DNA of 64,000 bases, taken from Aquanectria penicillioides. Its lineage: Eukaryota; Ascomycota; Sordariomycetes; Hypocreales; Nectriaceae. Below are positions 34,832 to 45,652 of the stretch, piece by piece. Positions within the stretch are counted from its first letter, which is position 1. The number at the start of each line of letters is the position of its first letter. The translations under genes were made by a program, and so were the position numbers. Below the pieces are notes generated by a model. It worked only from the letters and a program-made list of their open reading frames with translations. It did not search any database and had not been told where the DNA came from. The stretch lies in NCBI GenBank assembly GCA_003415625.1, contig PYIU01000001.1:2232001-2296000 (forward strand), given 5' to 3'.

Positions 34832-36538
34832 AAAGCCGATATCTAGGAGGTAGATATCGCTACTCCAGCCAATCCGGCAGCGACCTCGAAGTTTCATGTT
34901 ATTACACAGGAATAGCATTAAATTTCTTCGAAGGTCTGTGATAAGCTATCGGTGTAGATAAAGTCGGAGGTTAGATGTAGTGGGCTAGGGTTGATCATAC
35001 TCGTAGTAATGTGGCTAGTAGTGGATGATCTGAAAGGGATTAAGGCTCTAAATTTTGACAAAAATTGAAAGATTTTAATATGTTAGCATTTATTGAGTGA
35101 CTCCGTGGTGTAGAAAAAGACGAACGTGTCAGAAGGAGGATCAAGTCAATTCATTCTGTTGACACAGCAGAAAAAGAGGAAGGATGGAATTGTGCAATGG
35201 TTATACATGTGATTGGATCTTAGGAAAATAGTACATGGAAAGCACCGTCGCTGATGGTATGTTCTAATGTCAGCAATTTCGTTCGTCTTTCTTAGACTAC
35301 TGGCTATTGCTCTATCAGAGACACGTGAGGTCCTACTCTATTGGTATTGTGTGACAAAAAGGAGCAAGTCAGTAAGTTGCAAAGAATCTTTACTGTCCGG
35401 TTTAGCCTCGGTTTGGCGCTGTATGGTGCTTCTGCTTTTGGTATAACGTCGTTCACTCACCAAGCATCCTTGCTTGCACTATTTACTCCAAGGGCAGGGA
35501 TCCACAGGGATTGACGTAAAGGATAGGTGAGAAAGTTCCTGGGTATACACTTAAACCGGAATCTGGGAAGGGACTGATTTATAATTTTGAATGTCGTAGA
35601 GAAGCGTTAGAGTGAACAAAATATTCTTACGACAAAACCGTATTTCAGCCGAATGGTTCCCTTGATGGGATCTGGATCATTCCATACATTTTATATCATA
35701 AAGAAAGTCACCACTATTCATCCGAGCGTTCTAGTCACCTGGCACGCTTGCTGTGGGCACCCGATGACTACCCCGCAGAGAATACTTAGCTCATGCCACT
35801 ATCATGAACCACATCTTCCGGAGAACCCGACAAGTCTGATACGGACATGCTGGACTCACCACAAGGATTGACCAAAACCCCATATTTCTATCCACGAGGG
35901 TTCGATTTTAATCATGAAAAAGGATCATCCTGTACAAGATGCACCCGAATAGCTTATCAAAGAGCATGGGGCTGGGTCAATCTCAGGTGGAGACGTTTGA
36001 TAAGGCCGCCGTCGGCGAAGCGCTGATCGCCGAAATGTTAGAGACTAGAACATACAAGGATATAAGGGCCGGTATCTCTGAGGACAAAAGTCTTAAAAAT
36101 GGAGACCCCACGCCCCTGTAATGGGGTTCAAATGAGGAGAGAGTCTGGGAACCCTTGTTTGGCTGCGTCGGTTGCGCGTACATCTTCACTGTTCATGCCG
36201 AACTTCCGTAAGTCTATACCGCGCATGGTCTGCCATCGGCAAGTATATCCGCGACAAGAGAACAACACATGACTTAGCAATTATTGTCGCCATTTTTGTA
36301 GACAGGTCCTGAGATTTTAATATTAATTATTCCAAATCCAGAAGGTGAATCCTTATCAATTCCCTGGTTTACTTGGGCTAATGCTGGATCATCGAATTCG
36401 AACAACGTGTGCTAGATCTAGACTCGCAATTGAATGATAGTGGTTTTGGTGCCATATAATTGTGGCTTTCCTCTCATGTTGTGAATTTGTCTTCCTGTTC
36501 CTACTGGTCAGATTCACAGTTAAGGTTCAGCACATGAA
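34832..36538. other. Long intergenic region
   Basis: About 1.7 kb. The only ORFs are short (for example 35939-36121, 60 codons) and have no recognisable domain. Possibly old gene remains, but I cannot identify any. The right end holds the promoter of the nucleoside permease. Confidence 0.35.
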
Positions 36539-37859
36539 ATGCATCTCTCCTTGTTACAGGCAAGCTTTCTGCTTTCGGCCAGTCAGGTCCTGGCTGTTGC
36601 TAGTCCCTTACAGCCTCGCATCGACTCTCGTGGTGATTTGCGCGACAGGCATCTGGAAAAGATCAAACCGAAGGTTTTGGTAGTTAATCTGGTAAGATTT
36701 GGAACAAAATCCGTCCCGTTTGAATGGGCCTCTAACATCCTTTCTAGTTTAGCTCAGAGGCTGCGATCTGGTACGAGAAGTTTCCCAGCAGCGGATATGG
36801 TAGCCTCATTGCGCACAATGTCTCAGTACCGGGACTCTCTCCAATTTACCCCGAAGTTCACTGTGTCAAGTCTGGAGAATTTTGCCAAGTAACGACCGGA
36901 GAATCAGAAATCAATGCAGCAGGCTCAATTTCGTCGCTACTACTCTCTCCTAAGTTCGACTTCACATCTACATACTTCTTGATCAATGGAATTGCTGGAG
37001 TTAACCCCAAAATGGGTACTCTTGGTACTGTTGCTCTCGCAAAGTTCACTGTTCAGGTGGCGCTGCAATATGAATTTGACGCGCGCGAAATGCCAGAGAA
37101 CATGACGAATGGGTACGTAGGATATGGAAACGACATGCCAGGAGAATACCCAACCACCCAGTATGGTACGGAAGTAATGGAAGTAAACGAAGCTTTGAGA
37201 GACATCGCATTTGCTTCTGCCTCAAAGGCGAAGCTGAGCGATGCAAGCAGTGCAGTGGAATACCGAGCCAAGTATTCTTCGAAGGATAAGGTGTATGCAG
37301 CAGCGACAGAGAAGCCTGGTGTTGTCAAGTGTGACAGTGCAACGAGCGACGTGTACTACACTGGCAACTTGCTATCCGAAGCATTTGAGAACACAACCAA
37401 AGTCTGGACCAACCAGACAGACCTTACATACTGCATGACAGCACAAGAGGATAGCGCAGTACTATCCTCAATAATGCGTGCTGACTTGGCGGGGCTGGCT
37501 GATTTCTCAAGAGCCATACTGGTGCGAACTGGTGAGTTGTACGAATTATCTGGAACAACGGAAGTCGGCTAATATTTATAGCATCCGATTTTGATCGGCC
37601 CCCACCAGACACTTCGTCTTATTATCATTTCTTCGTCGCGGATCAAGGTGGTTTTGAAATTGCTGTTGAAAACCTCTACAATTCTGGGATTGAGATAATC
37701 AAGACTATTGTAAATGAATGGGACAAGACTTTTAGCAAGGGCGTGAAACCAAAAAACTATATTGGAGACATCTTTGGATCTCTTGGAGGAGAGCCAAACT
37801 TTGGACCTGGGAGTATTTTTAAGGGACACGGTGCACGACGGATTAAAAGGTCGGCGTAG
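36539..37859 (+). CDS. Purine nucleoside permease (NUP family)
   Basis: Three exons: 36539-36691, 36748-37531, 37582-37859, in frame, 404 aa. The N-terminus is a signal peptide (MHLSLLQASFLLSASQVLA) followed by a short basic stretch. The body carries hallmarks of fungal NUP: PKVLVVNLF, NVSVPGLSPIYP, TGESEINAA, INGIAGVNPKMGTLGTVALA, ALQYEFDAREMP, GEYPTTQYGTEVMEVNEALR, CDSATSDVYYTGNLLSEAF, CMTAQED and TGxSDFDRPPP across the second splice. Known role: described in Candida as a nucleoside permease; the fold is related to nucleoside phosphorylases, so the family may act as an extracellular or wall-bound nucleoside enzyme. There are no TM segments besides the signal, which fits the second view better. 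The ending KGHGARRIKRSA is basic. Confidence 0.92.
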
Positions 37860-38283
37860 GAGTGATGGCAATTGTGTAAGCGGGGATGCCGAGGCATAAT
37901 CTTGTAACTAACTTCGCATAGGTTAGGATTTCACAGGCAACCATGAGCAGTTAAGTAAGATATATAGACTTTCGCATGCATATTAAACAATGGCAATTTA
38001 GTCTGAAGGATTGTTTCTGCTCAGTGAATTTCAAAGATATTGGACTTGATCCATCTATTACTTTGGCCGTCATGTTCTGCTTTATTTAACCGCTGTTCGC
38101 TGCTGCCTGGAATAGCACGGATGATTCTTCCATGATAGCATTGACGTGATTGGCAATTAAAAACGGATCCTTGAGGAACATATTTATCATGTGACCAGAG
38201 ACCAACCTCGCCCAACCAAGAGCCAACGTTGACAACCGGGCTTGCCTTCGCGATGACTCTAAACCACCAGAGGGCTCCTCAGA
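37860..38283. other. Intergenic
   Basis: 424 bp with no recognisable gene. Confidence 0.45.
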
Positions 38284-39621
38284 ATGGCGCATCAATCGCA
38301 CAACATCCCTTGGACGGTATTGGCCTCAACTCTGAAATTGAAAAGAGTCAATCCTTGCCAGCACGATGCGGCAAATTTTCATGCGCTCAGGATCCCAGAT
38401 CGTGGCAAGAAACTGAATTATTTTGCCACTGCATTCGTCCGCAATGCTCTACATCACGCGCGCTGTGATCGCGAGAAGTACGCTGATACAATCGTCGCCC
38501 CCAATGAGAGTGAAATCGTCATTGCAGATGATGTTGCGAAGAAGATTGAGAATACAGTTTACCGCTGGCGGCTCTCTCTCATCTTAGAGGAAGGGTTTGG
38601 ACCAGTCAAGGAACCGGATCGCAAGGAGCTCTGCCGGCATTTGGAAAATGAAGCATGCGAATGCCCTTTACCACTCAGAAGAAGAAAAATGTCTGCTTTT
38701 CTGCACGCATACCAACCCAATGGTTGCTACGAGTTCTTTGAGGACAATGCGGATGCGTTCTTTGGCCTCGAATTAGTCAAGACGTTGATTTTGTACGGGG
38801 AAATGAACACCATTCTCCAAATCTGTGCTAACCCACAGGTTGATTTATCCAAGTGGTGGAATATGGGTCTTTGTCAGTGCATGGATAATGATGTCGGATG
38901 GGAGAAGATCTTAAGGCTCGCTTTGGATAGCTACATTCTGCTCAACGTCATATACTGTTTCCCAGAATCATGGAACAACGCCAGATCGCCAGTTAACAAA
39001 TACACTTCGACTAAGGCTTATCAGGATGTCGTTCGTCGTTGTACAACGTCCGGCTGGTCGGCGTCCGATGTCCCCACATATCCACATCGACAGTTTTTCG
39101 GCATTGAGGAGGGCCAATTTACGGGTAGTTATGCCAAGCCACAAGACATGAGGCGATGGGGCCATCTCATGGGAGGGAGGTATAACAAACTGGAGTATTT
39201 CCCATCCGGCCTCATGCCCTATGAACACTTCTTGGCCTTCGAAAAGCAAGTTGAATATCAACCTCATTCTCAAGACGTTTCTTGCGTTCGAAATATCTTG
39301 TGTGGGAGAGGGCTTCCTGTGGAATTATGCAATGATATTCTCGACAAAGCCTCATACACAGCACAGCGTCGCCTACGAATTGCGGGGGACCCATTCCATC
39401 CAGAAAACAGCGAAGAGCTAGAGAAATATCTCAAGTACTGTTGGGAATTGATTGTTAGATGTACTATGGTGGGACAGGCGCTTAAGATGGATATTGAGAA
39501 TTTATTGAGGAACATGATAACAGAGTGTATTCAGGCCACTTTCGGCTGTACATGCCTTAAGCTTTGCGACTGGGTTTTCCCAGATGAAAATCCCGGTGCA
39601 CGTCAGCTGGTTTTCAGATAG
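38284..39621 (+). CDS. Hypothetical protein, 445 aa
   Basis: Single continuous exon from ATG 38284. There is no signal peptide or TM segment. The protein is rich in Cys (about 20), Trp and Tyr, and largely helical in appearance. Near the C-terminus is CGRGLPVELCNDILDKASY, whose LPVELxxxIL core resembles an F-box start, but it is far from the N-terminus and not followed by leucine-rich repeats. This type occurs as uncharacterised single-copy or small-family proteins in Sordariomycetes. Length, uninterrupted frame and amino-acid use support a real gene. The exact start is unsure because the first 40 residues look less conserved than the rest. Function not assigned. Confidence 0.75.
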   Translation: MAHQSHNIPWTVLASTLKLKRVNPCQHDAANFHALRIPDRGKKLNYFATAFVRNALHHARCDREKYADTIVAPNESEIVIADDVAKKIENTVYRWRLSLILEEGFGPVKEPDRKELCRHLENEACECPLPLRRRKMSAFLHAYQPNGCYEFFEDNADAFFGLELVKTLILYGEMNTILQICANPQVDLSKWWNMGLCQCMDNDVGWEKILRLALDSYILLNVIYCFPESWNNARSPVNKYTSTKAYQDVVRRCTTSGWSASDVPTYPHRQFFGIEEGQFTGSYAKPQDMRRWGHLMGGRYNKLEYFPSGLMPYEHFLAFEKQVEYQPHSQDVSCVRNILCGRGLPVELCNDILDKASYTAQRRLRIAGDPFHPENSEELEKYLKYCWELIVRCTMVGQALKMDIENLLRNMITECIQATFGCTCLKLCDWVFPDENPGARQLVFR

Positions 39622-39704
39622 ATTTCAGAATAGGCCTGCATGAAATAAACAATGCCCGAAAGAGTAGGATAGTAAGATTCGTTCTCTTTCTAGTCTGGGA
39701 CATC

Positions 39705-41366
39705 TCAGTTGCCTTCCCAGAGCAAACCTGGGACCAAGAATTGATCGATATCAGAGTATTGAAGACTGGACAAGTCCCCGGCCAAGCTGTTTAGCCATCT
39801 TATATTCTCTGTTTGCTCAGTTTGTAAGTCGTTCACAGCCCCCTCGGGAGGAACAACTGGATATAGCTTCACAACTTCGCTCAGTACCGAGGCCGACCTT
39901 TCTTTCCACCTTTGATGCAACAATATCAGCAAAGAAGCTGTTTTCAATGCCTCCTGAGTCGCATCGGAATTGTAAACTGTAGCAACGTTGCTAAGGCACT
40001 GCATCGCTTCTTTCAGTTGAGATATAGATGAAAATGTGTCTATTGCAAGCAGAATACAGACAATTTGGAACGGCACATTAGCCATATGATGCCAAGGAGC
40101 GCGAGCATCTAAGATGGCTTGGGCAGCCTTGATACCCTTGGAAGTAAGGGACAGCAGTTGATCAAGCATCGTGCCTGTGAAAGAGGCATTCATTGACTGC
40201 AATCGGCGACATAAACAGAGCATCAAGTTGCATTGAGCAAGAATTGATGGCGATGTTGAATGAACCCGGCTCAGAACTGCAGACAGCGCGGACTCTAATT
40301 CCGAGATATCCGGTGATCTTGCTGGATCGAGTTCCGCGGAGTATGGTAGAAGTTCTATCAATTCAACGGTATAATCTCCTGGACGTGTAGATGGTATTAT
40401 GGTCGTGGCATTAAAGTGGGTGATTCTGGATCGGCCAGTATCGAACGACATCCAGATGTTTAGATGCTGTGCAACCGCAAACAGTCTCCTCCTAATTTCT
40501 GAATCAACCAGTTCCTGGGGTACTGGAAGAACAGAGTCAGCAGAGGGTTCGCAGTGTAAACCAGCCGCTTCGACCATGTGCATTAACATGCAGCTGGCTA
40601 TCCACGCCATATGAGGAGTTCCCGCTACTCTTAAGTACACAACACGAAGCATCCATGCTGTAATGCTCATAGCAGAGGGAAGGTCAGGCATTGCTCGCTC
40701 AAGAATTACCCTTGCAGACTCAACTAAATCGAACTCGACCGGGTCTGGTTGCACTTGCGAGAACAGACATCCCAGAGCCGCAATGCCACACAATACGGCG
40801 TCCTGTGTTTCGTCGGCATTCTGAATGATCCATCTTCTCTTAATATGCTGTTCTATATATTCACGGTCGAGGAAGCCATAAACTGGGTCGATCTGCTGAA
40901 GATATATTGCTGCTAAACTTTGCATCCTAGTTTGAGAGAGCATGTCCGTAATGGGACGAGGCGCCAGGGGACTCGTTGGTTTCCGCGCTCCGAGGAAGGC
41001 ATTCCACGCAAATGTATGCATACGGGGGGCGTTTTTCGGATCTAATTTCAGTGCCAGGTTCCTCAGAAAAGCAGCTCCGGAGTTTGCCTCTAACGAACGT
41101 AGGTGATTTCTTGATGCCACTGTGGTTGACACAGTTTCCTTGCGTGGAGGTGCAGCATTTGGGGCTACTGGCGGAGAGAAAGCAGTATGGTCCAGATCCT
41201 GCTCGGGAATCTTTCTTTTCTTGATACTGGAGCTTCCTGGGTATATGCAATCATACTCAAATCGGACACACGTCCCACAAGGTTGGGCGCCATCGCACTT
41301 GCGTTTGAGCTCTCGACATGTTCCACACGCGAGTCTTGCGCGTTTGCGACCCTGCATCTCGGGCAT
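39705..41366 (-). CDS. Zn2Cys6 transcription factor
   Basis: Single exon, 553 aa. The binuclear cluster lies at residues about 14-40 with spacing C-x2-C-x6-C-x5-C-x2-C-x6-C, flanked by basic residues (GRKRAR before, KKRK after). A fungal-specific transcription factor domain (helical middle-homology region) fills about 150-400, with SEIRRRLFAVAQHLNIWMSF typical of that domain. Known role: nuclear DNA-binding regulator, often a dimer that binds paired CGG triplets. It is divergently transcribed from a MCT-type MFS gene with a 451-bp shared region that contains a 9-bp tandem repeat with many CGG triplets. Control of the neighbouring transporter and of its own gene is a reasonable inference. The C-terminus ends in an acidic short tail. 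Confidence 0.93.
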   Translation of the reverse strand: MPEMQGRKRARLACGTCRELKRKCDGAQPCGTCVRFEYDCIYPGSSSIKKRKIPEQDLDHTAFSPPVAPNAAPPRKETVSTTVASRNHLRSLEANSGAAFLRNLALKLDPKNAPRMHTFAWNAFLGARKPTSPLAPRPITDMLSQTRMQSLAAIYLQQIDPVYGFLDREYIEQHIKRRWIIQNADETQDAVLCGIAALGCLFSQVQPDPVEFDLVESARVILERAMPDLPSAMSITAWMLRVVYLRVAGTPHMAWIASCMLMHMVEAAGLHCEPSADSVLPVPQELVDSEIRRRLFAVAQHLNIWMSFDTGRSRITHFNATTIIPSTRPGDYTVELIELLPYSAELDPARSPDISELESALSAVLSRVHSTSPSILAQCNLMLCLCRRLQSMNASFTGTMLDQLLSLTSKGIKAAQAILDARAPWHHMANVPFQIVCILLAIDTFSSISQLKEAMQCLSNVATVYNSDATQEALKTASLLILLHQRWKERSASVLSEVVKLYPVVPPEGAVNDLQTEQTENIRWLNSLAGDLSSLQYSDIDQFLVPGLLWEGN

Positions 41367-41552
41367 TGAAGGTTTGGCAACTGGACCTCCATTTCCCCGA
41401 GCAGTTACACATCCGACAAAAAGAAGTGTCCAACCAAGCAGTAGTTGAAAGTGGGTTTCGTAACATCACATGAGGTGTTGAAATGGCGCGGAGTGCTCGT
41501 TTGGTTGGATGGAATGAATTATGTAATCGCGGTCTGGCCGAAACAAGAATAG

Positions 41553-41624
41553 CGGTATCAATGGCTCGAACGGGAATAGAGGCAATGACGGCAATGATGG
41601 AAATAGCGGCTAGAACGGAGGAAA
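41553..41624. repeat. Eight 9-bp NGG repeats between regulator and transporter
   Basis: Eight head-to-tail 9-bp units, near consensus CGGCAATGA: CGGTATCAA, TGGCTCGAA, CGGGAATAG, AGGCAATGA, CGGCAATGA, TGGAAATAG, CGGCTAGAA, CGGAGGAAA. Five units begin with CGG, the half-site of Zn2Cys6 proteins. They lie 187 bp upstream of the regulator ATG and 194 bp upstream of the transporter ATG. Confidence 0.75.
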
Positions 41625-41817
41625 CGAGATCCACAACACCCCCTCAAGACGCCCTATTTAAGTCATTATTCATGAAAGCATTGGAGGCAGAGTTTTCAAT
41701 CTTCAATCATAGAGTTCTTTAATCTATTTCAAAATCTGAAATCCTCTTGATATTTGTCACCATTGATAATACCGGCTACAACGGATTGGAACAACATCCT
41801 GTCCAACCCCCACAAAC

Positions 41818-43110
41818 ATGGGACTTACAGAGAAGGACGTCCGAGATGACAGCTGTTCCGGGGATTTGGAACAGTCAATTCAAACAGACAACGAGGCGGT
41901 GCAACTGGAAACCCCTCCAGATGGGGGTTCCGTGGCATGGGTGCAAGCTCTCCTCACACACATCGTGTTTTTCAACACTTGGGGGGTTGCGAACGGATAC
42001 GGTGTATTTCAACAGTACTATTCACAGGCCCTCGGCCAGTCCGAATCATCCATCTCCTGGATTGGAAGTGCTCAAGTCTTCTTTTTATTCTCCGTGGGCG
42101 TTGTCGCTGGGCGAATAACTGACGCTGGACATTTTCGTGTCACGTTCGCGTGCGGTGTGGTCCTTCAGTTGCTCGGGCTATTCATGACGTCCCTATGCAC
42201 AGAATACTGGCAGATATTTCTTGCACAAGCCGTTTGTTTGGGACTTGGAAACGGCTGCACATTTTGTCCTGCCCTGTCAATTCTTTCACAATATTTCAAA
42301 AAGTACCGAGCCTTTGCCGTCGGTCTGGCTGCTGCCGGTGCAGCGGTAGGCGGACTGGTGTATCCAGTTTTGGTCAATTGGTTGATCTTCAATGACAACT
42401 TGGGGTTTCCTTGGACCCTGCGGATCATGGGGTTCCTTATGCTTGCAACATATTTGCCTTGCCTCATCTGGTTCAAGCCACGCTTGCCGCCTCGAAAAAC
42501 CGGACCCTGGGTGGACCTGTCCGCCTTTAACGAGTTGCCCTTCGTATTCTTCGCGATGAGCATGTTCTTAAACTTTTGGGGTTTATATTTTGCTTTTTTC
42601 TACCTCGGAACCTACGCCCGTGACCGAATTGGCATTGCTGAGCCGATCCACCTACTCATGGTTCTGAACGGAGTGGGCATCATTGGGCGCATTTGCCCCG
42701 CTATCATCGCAGACAAATGGACAGGGTCGCTGAATATGCTAATTGCGTTCAGCTTTACAGCAAGCCTATTGGTGTATTGCTGGGCTGCAGTCAACTCAGC
42801 AGGTGGCCTTTTTGCTTTTGCTGTGATTTATGGCCTGATTGCGGCAGCCTTGCAAGCTCTCTTTCCGGCTGTTGCGACAACTATGACTCCTGAGCCCTCC
42901 AGAACGGGCACCAGAGTTGGGATGATCCTGAGTTTGGTCAGTGTCGCCAATCTTACAGGCCCAGCTATCTGTGGGGCGCTGATAAGCAAGGATAATGGAA
43001 GCTATCTGACAGCGCAAATGTTTGCTGCTTCTTCAATCCTCTTGGGTGCTTTTATGGCTTTGGCCGCGAGGGTTGCAAAAGTGGGTTTCTCCTTCAGGGC
43101 TAAGGTATGA
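41818..43110 (+). CDS. MFS transporter, monocarboxylate (MCT/MCH) type
   Basis: Single exon, 430 aa. After an acidic N-terminus comes PPDGGSVAWVQALLTHIVFF, the TM1 signature of the MCT family (DGG-x-AW). Twelve hydrophobic segments follow, with GRITDAGHFR after TM2, GLGNGCTFCPALSILSQYF around TM4, and the central loop RLPPRKTGPWVDLSAF. Fungal MCT-type proteins carry monocarboxylates, riboflavin or secondary metabolites; the substrate is not readable here. Length is normal for the family. Its start codon faces that of the Zn2Cys6 gene across 451 bp, so co-regulation by this local factor is likely. No sign of decay. Confidence 0.93.
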   Translation: MGLTEKDVRDDSCSGDLEQSIQTDNEAVQLETPPDGGSVAWVQALLTHIVFFNTWGVANGYGVFQQYYSQALGQSESSISWIGSAQVFFLFSVGVVAGRITDAGHFRVTFACGVVLQLLGLFMTSLCTEYWQIFLAQAVCLGLGNGCTFCPALSILSQYFKKYRAFAVGLAAAGAAVGGLVYPVLVNWLIFNDNLGFPWTLRIMGFLMLATYLPCLIWFKPRLPPRKTGPWVDLSAFNELPFVFFAMSMFLNFWGLYFAFFYLGTYARDRIGIAEPIHLLMVLNGVGIIGRICPAIIADKWTGSLNMLIAFSFTASLLVYCWAAVNSAGGLFAFAVIYGLIAAALQALFPAVATTMTPEPSRTGTRVGMILSLVSVANLTGPAICGALISKDNGSYLTAQMFAASSILLGAFMALAARVAKVGFSFRAKV

Positions 43111-43511
43111 AACCAACGAACACAACTATGTGAAAGATTGCCTCATGGAGCATAACCGGACCAATATTGAGTAAACAATAATAGAATAGAGCAAAGAAAT
43201 GCTACTTCCGAAGTTAGATCAATTTCAATATCATAAAGCCCACGAGATTTGCATGGTACATTTTTGTGACCTTTTTACAGTATCTGCCATGCTTCCATTG
43301 CATTAGCCTATCAGAAGATGAGAACAGCACCCGTGTCTATTATATCCTTCAATACGAAACACCAACAAGTTATGTAAGCGGCTCATGCTATCGTTTGAAA
43401 GGGAAAAGAGTGGGGCAAACCCCTCTCGACTTTGGTTTATCAGATTCTCTTTATATGTTCTCTTTTAGATTTGAAGCCCCTTCTTTACATCGCATAGCCG
43501 TGCTAAATAGT
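43111..43511. other. Intergenic
   Basis: 401 bp containing the 3' end of the MFS gene and the upstream region of the phosphatase gene. No gene seen. Confidence 0.45.
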
Positions 43512-44510
43512 ATGTCGGACTTAGACGCAACTACACCACGCGTCTTCATTGCACGCCATGGTTAGTCATAGCGAAATACGTAACACGATGCGTGGCTCAC
43601 TTTTTGGGCATGTATTAACCTCATTCTCGCTAGGAGAGACTGAATGGGCAAAGATCGGTCGATACACGGGAGTAACTGACATAGAGTTGACAACTCGAGG
43701 AATAGAGCAAGTATCGGGTACTGCTAGAGACCTTGTCGGCGACCGAAAGCTGCTGGATCCAGCATCAATGGCCCGCATCTGGGTTAGCCCGCGCAAGCGA
43801 GCTCTGCAAACTTATCAAATTCTGTTTGGGAAAGAGATCAACATAAATTCGGACTCGCAAAAGGTAACGGTGACAGAGGACATCGCCGAGTGGGATTATG
43901 GTGACTATGAGGGTTTGAAGGTGCATGAGATCAGGGAATTGAGGAAGCAGAGGGGTTTAGATCAGGAGAAACCGTGGGACATCTGGAGGGATGGGTGTGA
44001 AGGTGGAGAGTAAGTGAGCTTCGGCATTGTTTAAGTCTAGTAATGCGCCGAATGTAAAGAGCTGAATCATTGCAAGGTCTGCTGAACAAGTCACCGAGAG
44101 ATTGGACAGATTGATCTCCCAAATCCGCGACATCCAGCGGCCATGTATGAATGGAGAAGGGAGAGCCGACGTTACTTTGGTGAGATCTTTGATCGAAATT
44201 TCCTTCTTTTCTGTTTTCGATTCTAACTCGATTTGCAGGTCGCTCATGGACTCATTCTCCGTGCATTTTTTAAGAGATGGCTGAATATTTCATTGGACGC
44301 GCCACTAGCTATGATGATTGAGCCCGGATCTATCGGAATACTGAGGTTGGTAATCTAAGTTTCCTCTAGAAACATGTGTGTGGCGATGTTTGCTGATATC
44401 GTAACTTCAGTTACAAAGACAAAAACATAAATGAACCAGCATTCTTTGTGGGGTTGGCATTGCCGCCTCGTAACACGGAATCAAAACAGATGCACAGTAC
44501 TAACAAGTGA
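43512..44510 (+). CDS. Histidine phosphatase, SHB17-like (sedoheptulose-1,7-bisphosphatase type)
   Basis: Five exons: 43512-43560, 43634-44009, 44077-44179, 44239-44345, 44411-44510; all junctions keep frame and give 244 aa. The phosphohistidine motif ARHG-ETEW is made by joining exons 1 and 2. Other catalytic parts are SPRKRALQT, EWDYGDYEG and, across the intron at 44180-44238, LVAHGLILRAF with the second His. Similarity to yeast Shb17 (YKR043C) is clear in RVFIARHGETEWAKIGRYTG and VSPRKRALQTY. Known role of Shb17: dephosphorylates sedoheptulose-1,7-bisphosphate and feeds the non-oxidative pentose pathway towards ribose phosphate. The first exon is short (49 nt) but clear. Other histidine-phosphatase substrates remain possible. 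Confidence 0.9.
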
Positions 44511-45067
44511 AGAATGGTGATGGCGAGCGGATGAAACGCTGGTCAAGTGGTCTAGTCATGTTGGGAAATTTTCCCAGAACAGCGGAGTGGATCTATGCGA
44601 GCGGTCTGGAAACTCGATACTGGCGTTAGCTTCATTCTTGATGAGCCATAATTGACACATCTTACCCTATAGAAATAGAAATTGGATTTATTTTAACTTG
44701 CTGTCAAAAGAGATGGTCATAGTACTACGCTGATAGTGCAACATCGGGTAAACATTCTAGGTTTATGATGGAGTTTAGTGTGTGGGAGATTGCGACTGTT
44801 GGATTCTTGGAGAGCTTCACCTCACCTTTTTGCTGTTAGTTGTGCGTAACTACTAAGGAATACAATGAAAAATTAACCGCAATTTTTGTATAGATCTAAC
44901 TGGACCACCCCAAAAAAAAATACCTAGCTGGTAAAGCTATGTAGTGATGAATGTAAGTATCGAACTATTCTAAACCTTAGGCTCCAACGTTGTCACCGAC
45001 GTTGAACCTCTGACACACCTACTACTAAGACCGTTTCAAATCTATATTACTTCTCGGATGTTCCCAT
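44511..45067. other. Intergenic, convergent
   Basis: 557 bp between converging genes, AT-rich. No gene seen. Confidence 0.45.
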
Positions 45068-45652
45068 CTACTTCTCCAGACAGACCTGCGTGTAGTAGGT
45101 GACGAAGGTGGTAGCTGCAGCGGCACAGCAGAAGATAGACTCTTGGTTCGCTTTGGCAGCACATGCCACACAAGCAGCCACAAAATTGATACCAGAGAAG
45201 TTGGAGCAAGAGCGGCAGGCATTGGGATGAGGTGCGCTGTTGCAACTGTAGGAGTGTGCCTTTTGAAGAGTGGCATCTTTGATCTGGGGGCATGATCGAG
45301 CTCGCTTATGGAGAGCAGGAACATTGGGAGAGTGGTCCAGAGCAAGAAGCTTATCAAGGTTTTCGAGCAGGTTTTCCTCCTTGGCAATGGCCACAATAGG
45401 CTCAAAGTATTGATCGAAGAGAGATTCAGGAATGCAAGCGGAAGGAGAGTTAAGATAAGCGTCAGGAATAGTGGGTAGGTCAATGTCCTTGAATCCAGTG
45501 CTGTTTGAGCTGCTCAACAAGTTGAACGTTTGACCAAGAGCCTGGACATGGGAAAGACTGATGCAACCAGTTGCACTGCCAGAAGTGTAGGTTACATTCT
45601 CTGCGAATGCAGTTCCGGCCAGAATGGCAACAAGAAAGACTGAAGAAATCAT
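45068..45652 (-). CDS. Small secreted cysteine-rich protein with dibasic site
   Basis: Single exon, 194 aa, starting at ATG 45652. Signal peptide MISSVFLVAILAGTAFA with predicted cut before ENVTY. The first half has few Cys and some N-glycosylation sites; then ALHKRARSCPQ supplies a KR site as cut by kexin. The C-terminal half (about 75 residues) holds most of the cysteines, including CRSC, ACVACAA and FCCAAAA. The pattern suggests a propeptide of about 100 residues and a mature Cys-rich domain released in the Golgi, but this is inference. I do not recognise the family; an effector-like or surface role is possible. A TATAAG element lies about 115 bp upstream of the ATG. Confidence 0.82.
   Translation of the reverse strand: MISSVFLVAILAGTAFAENVTYTSGSATGCISLSHVQALGQTFNLLSSSNSTGFKDIDLPTIPDAYLNSPSACIPESLFDQYFEPIVAIAKEENLLENLDKLLALDHSPNVPALHKRARSCPQIKDATLQKAHSYSCNSAPHPNACRSCSNFSGINFVAACVACAAKANQESIFCCAAAATTFVTYYTQVCLEK

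Noticed and set aside
35939..36121. 60-codon ORF in a long gene-free stretch
   Set aside because: No recognised domain, no splice-linked extension, and no conserved motif; cannot be supported as a gene.
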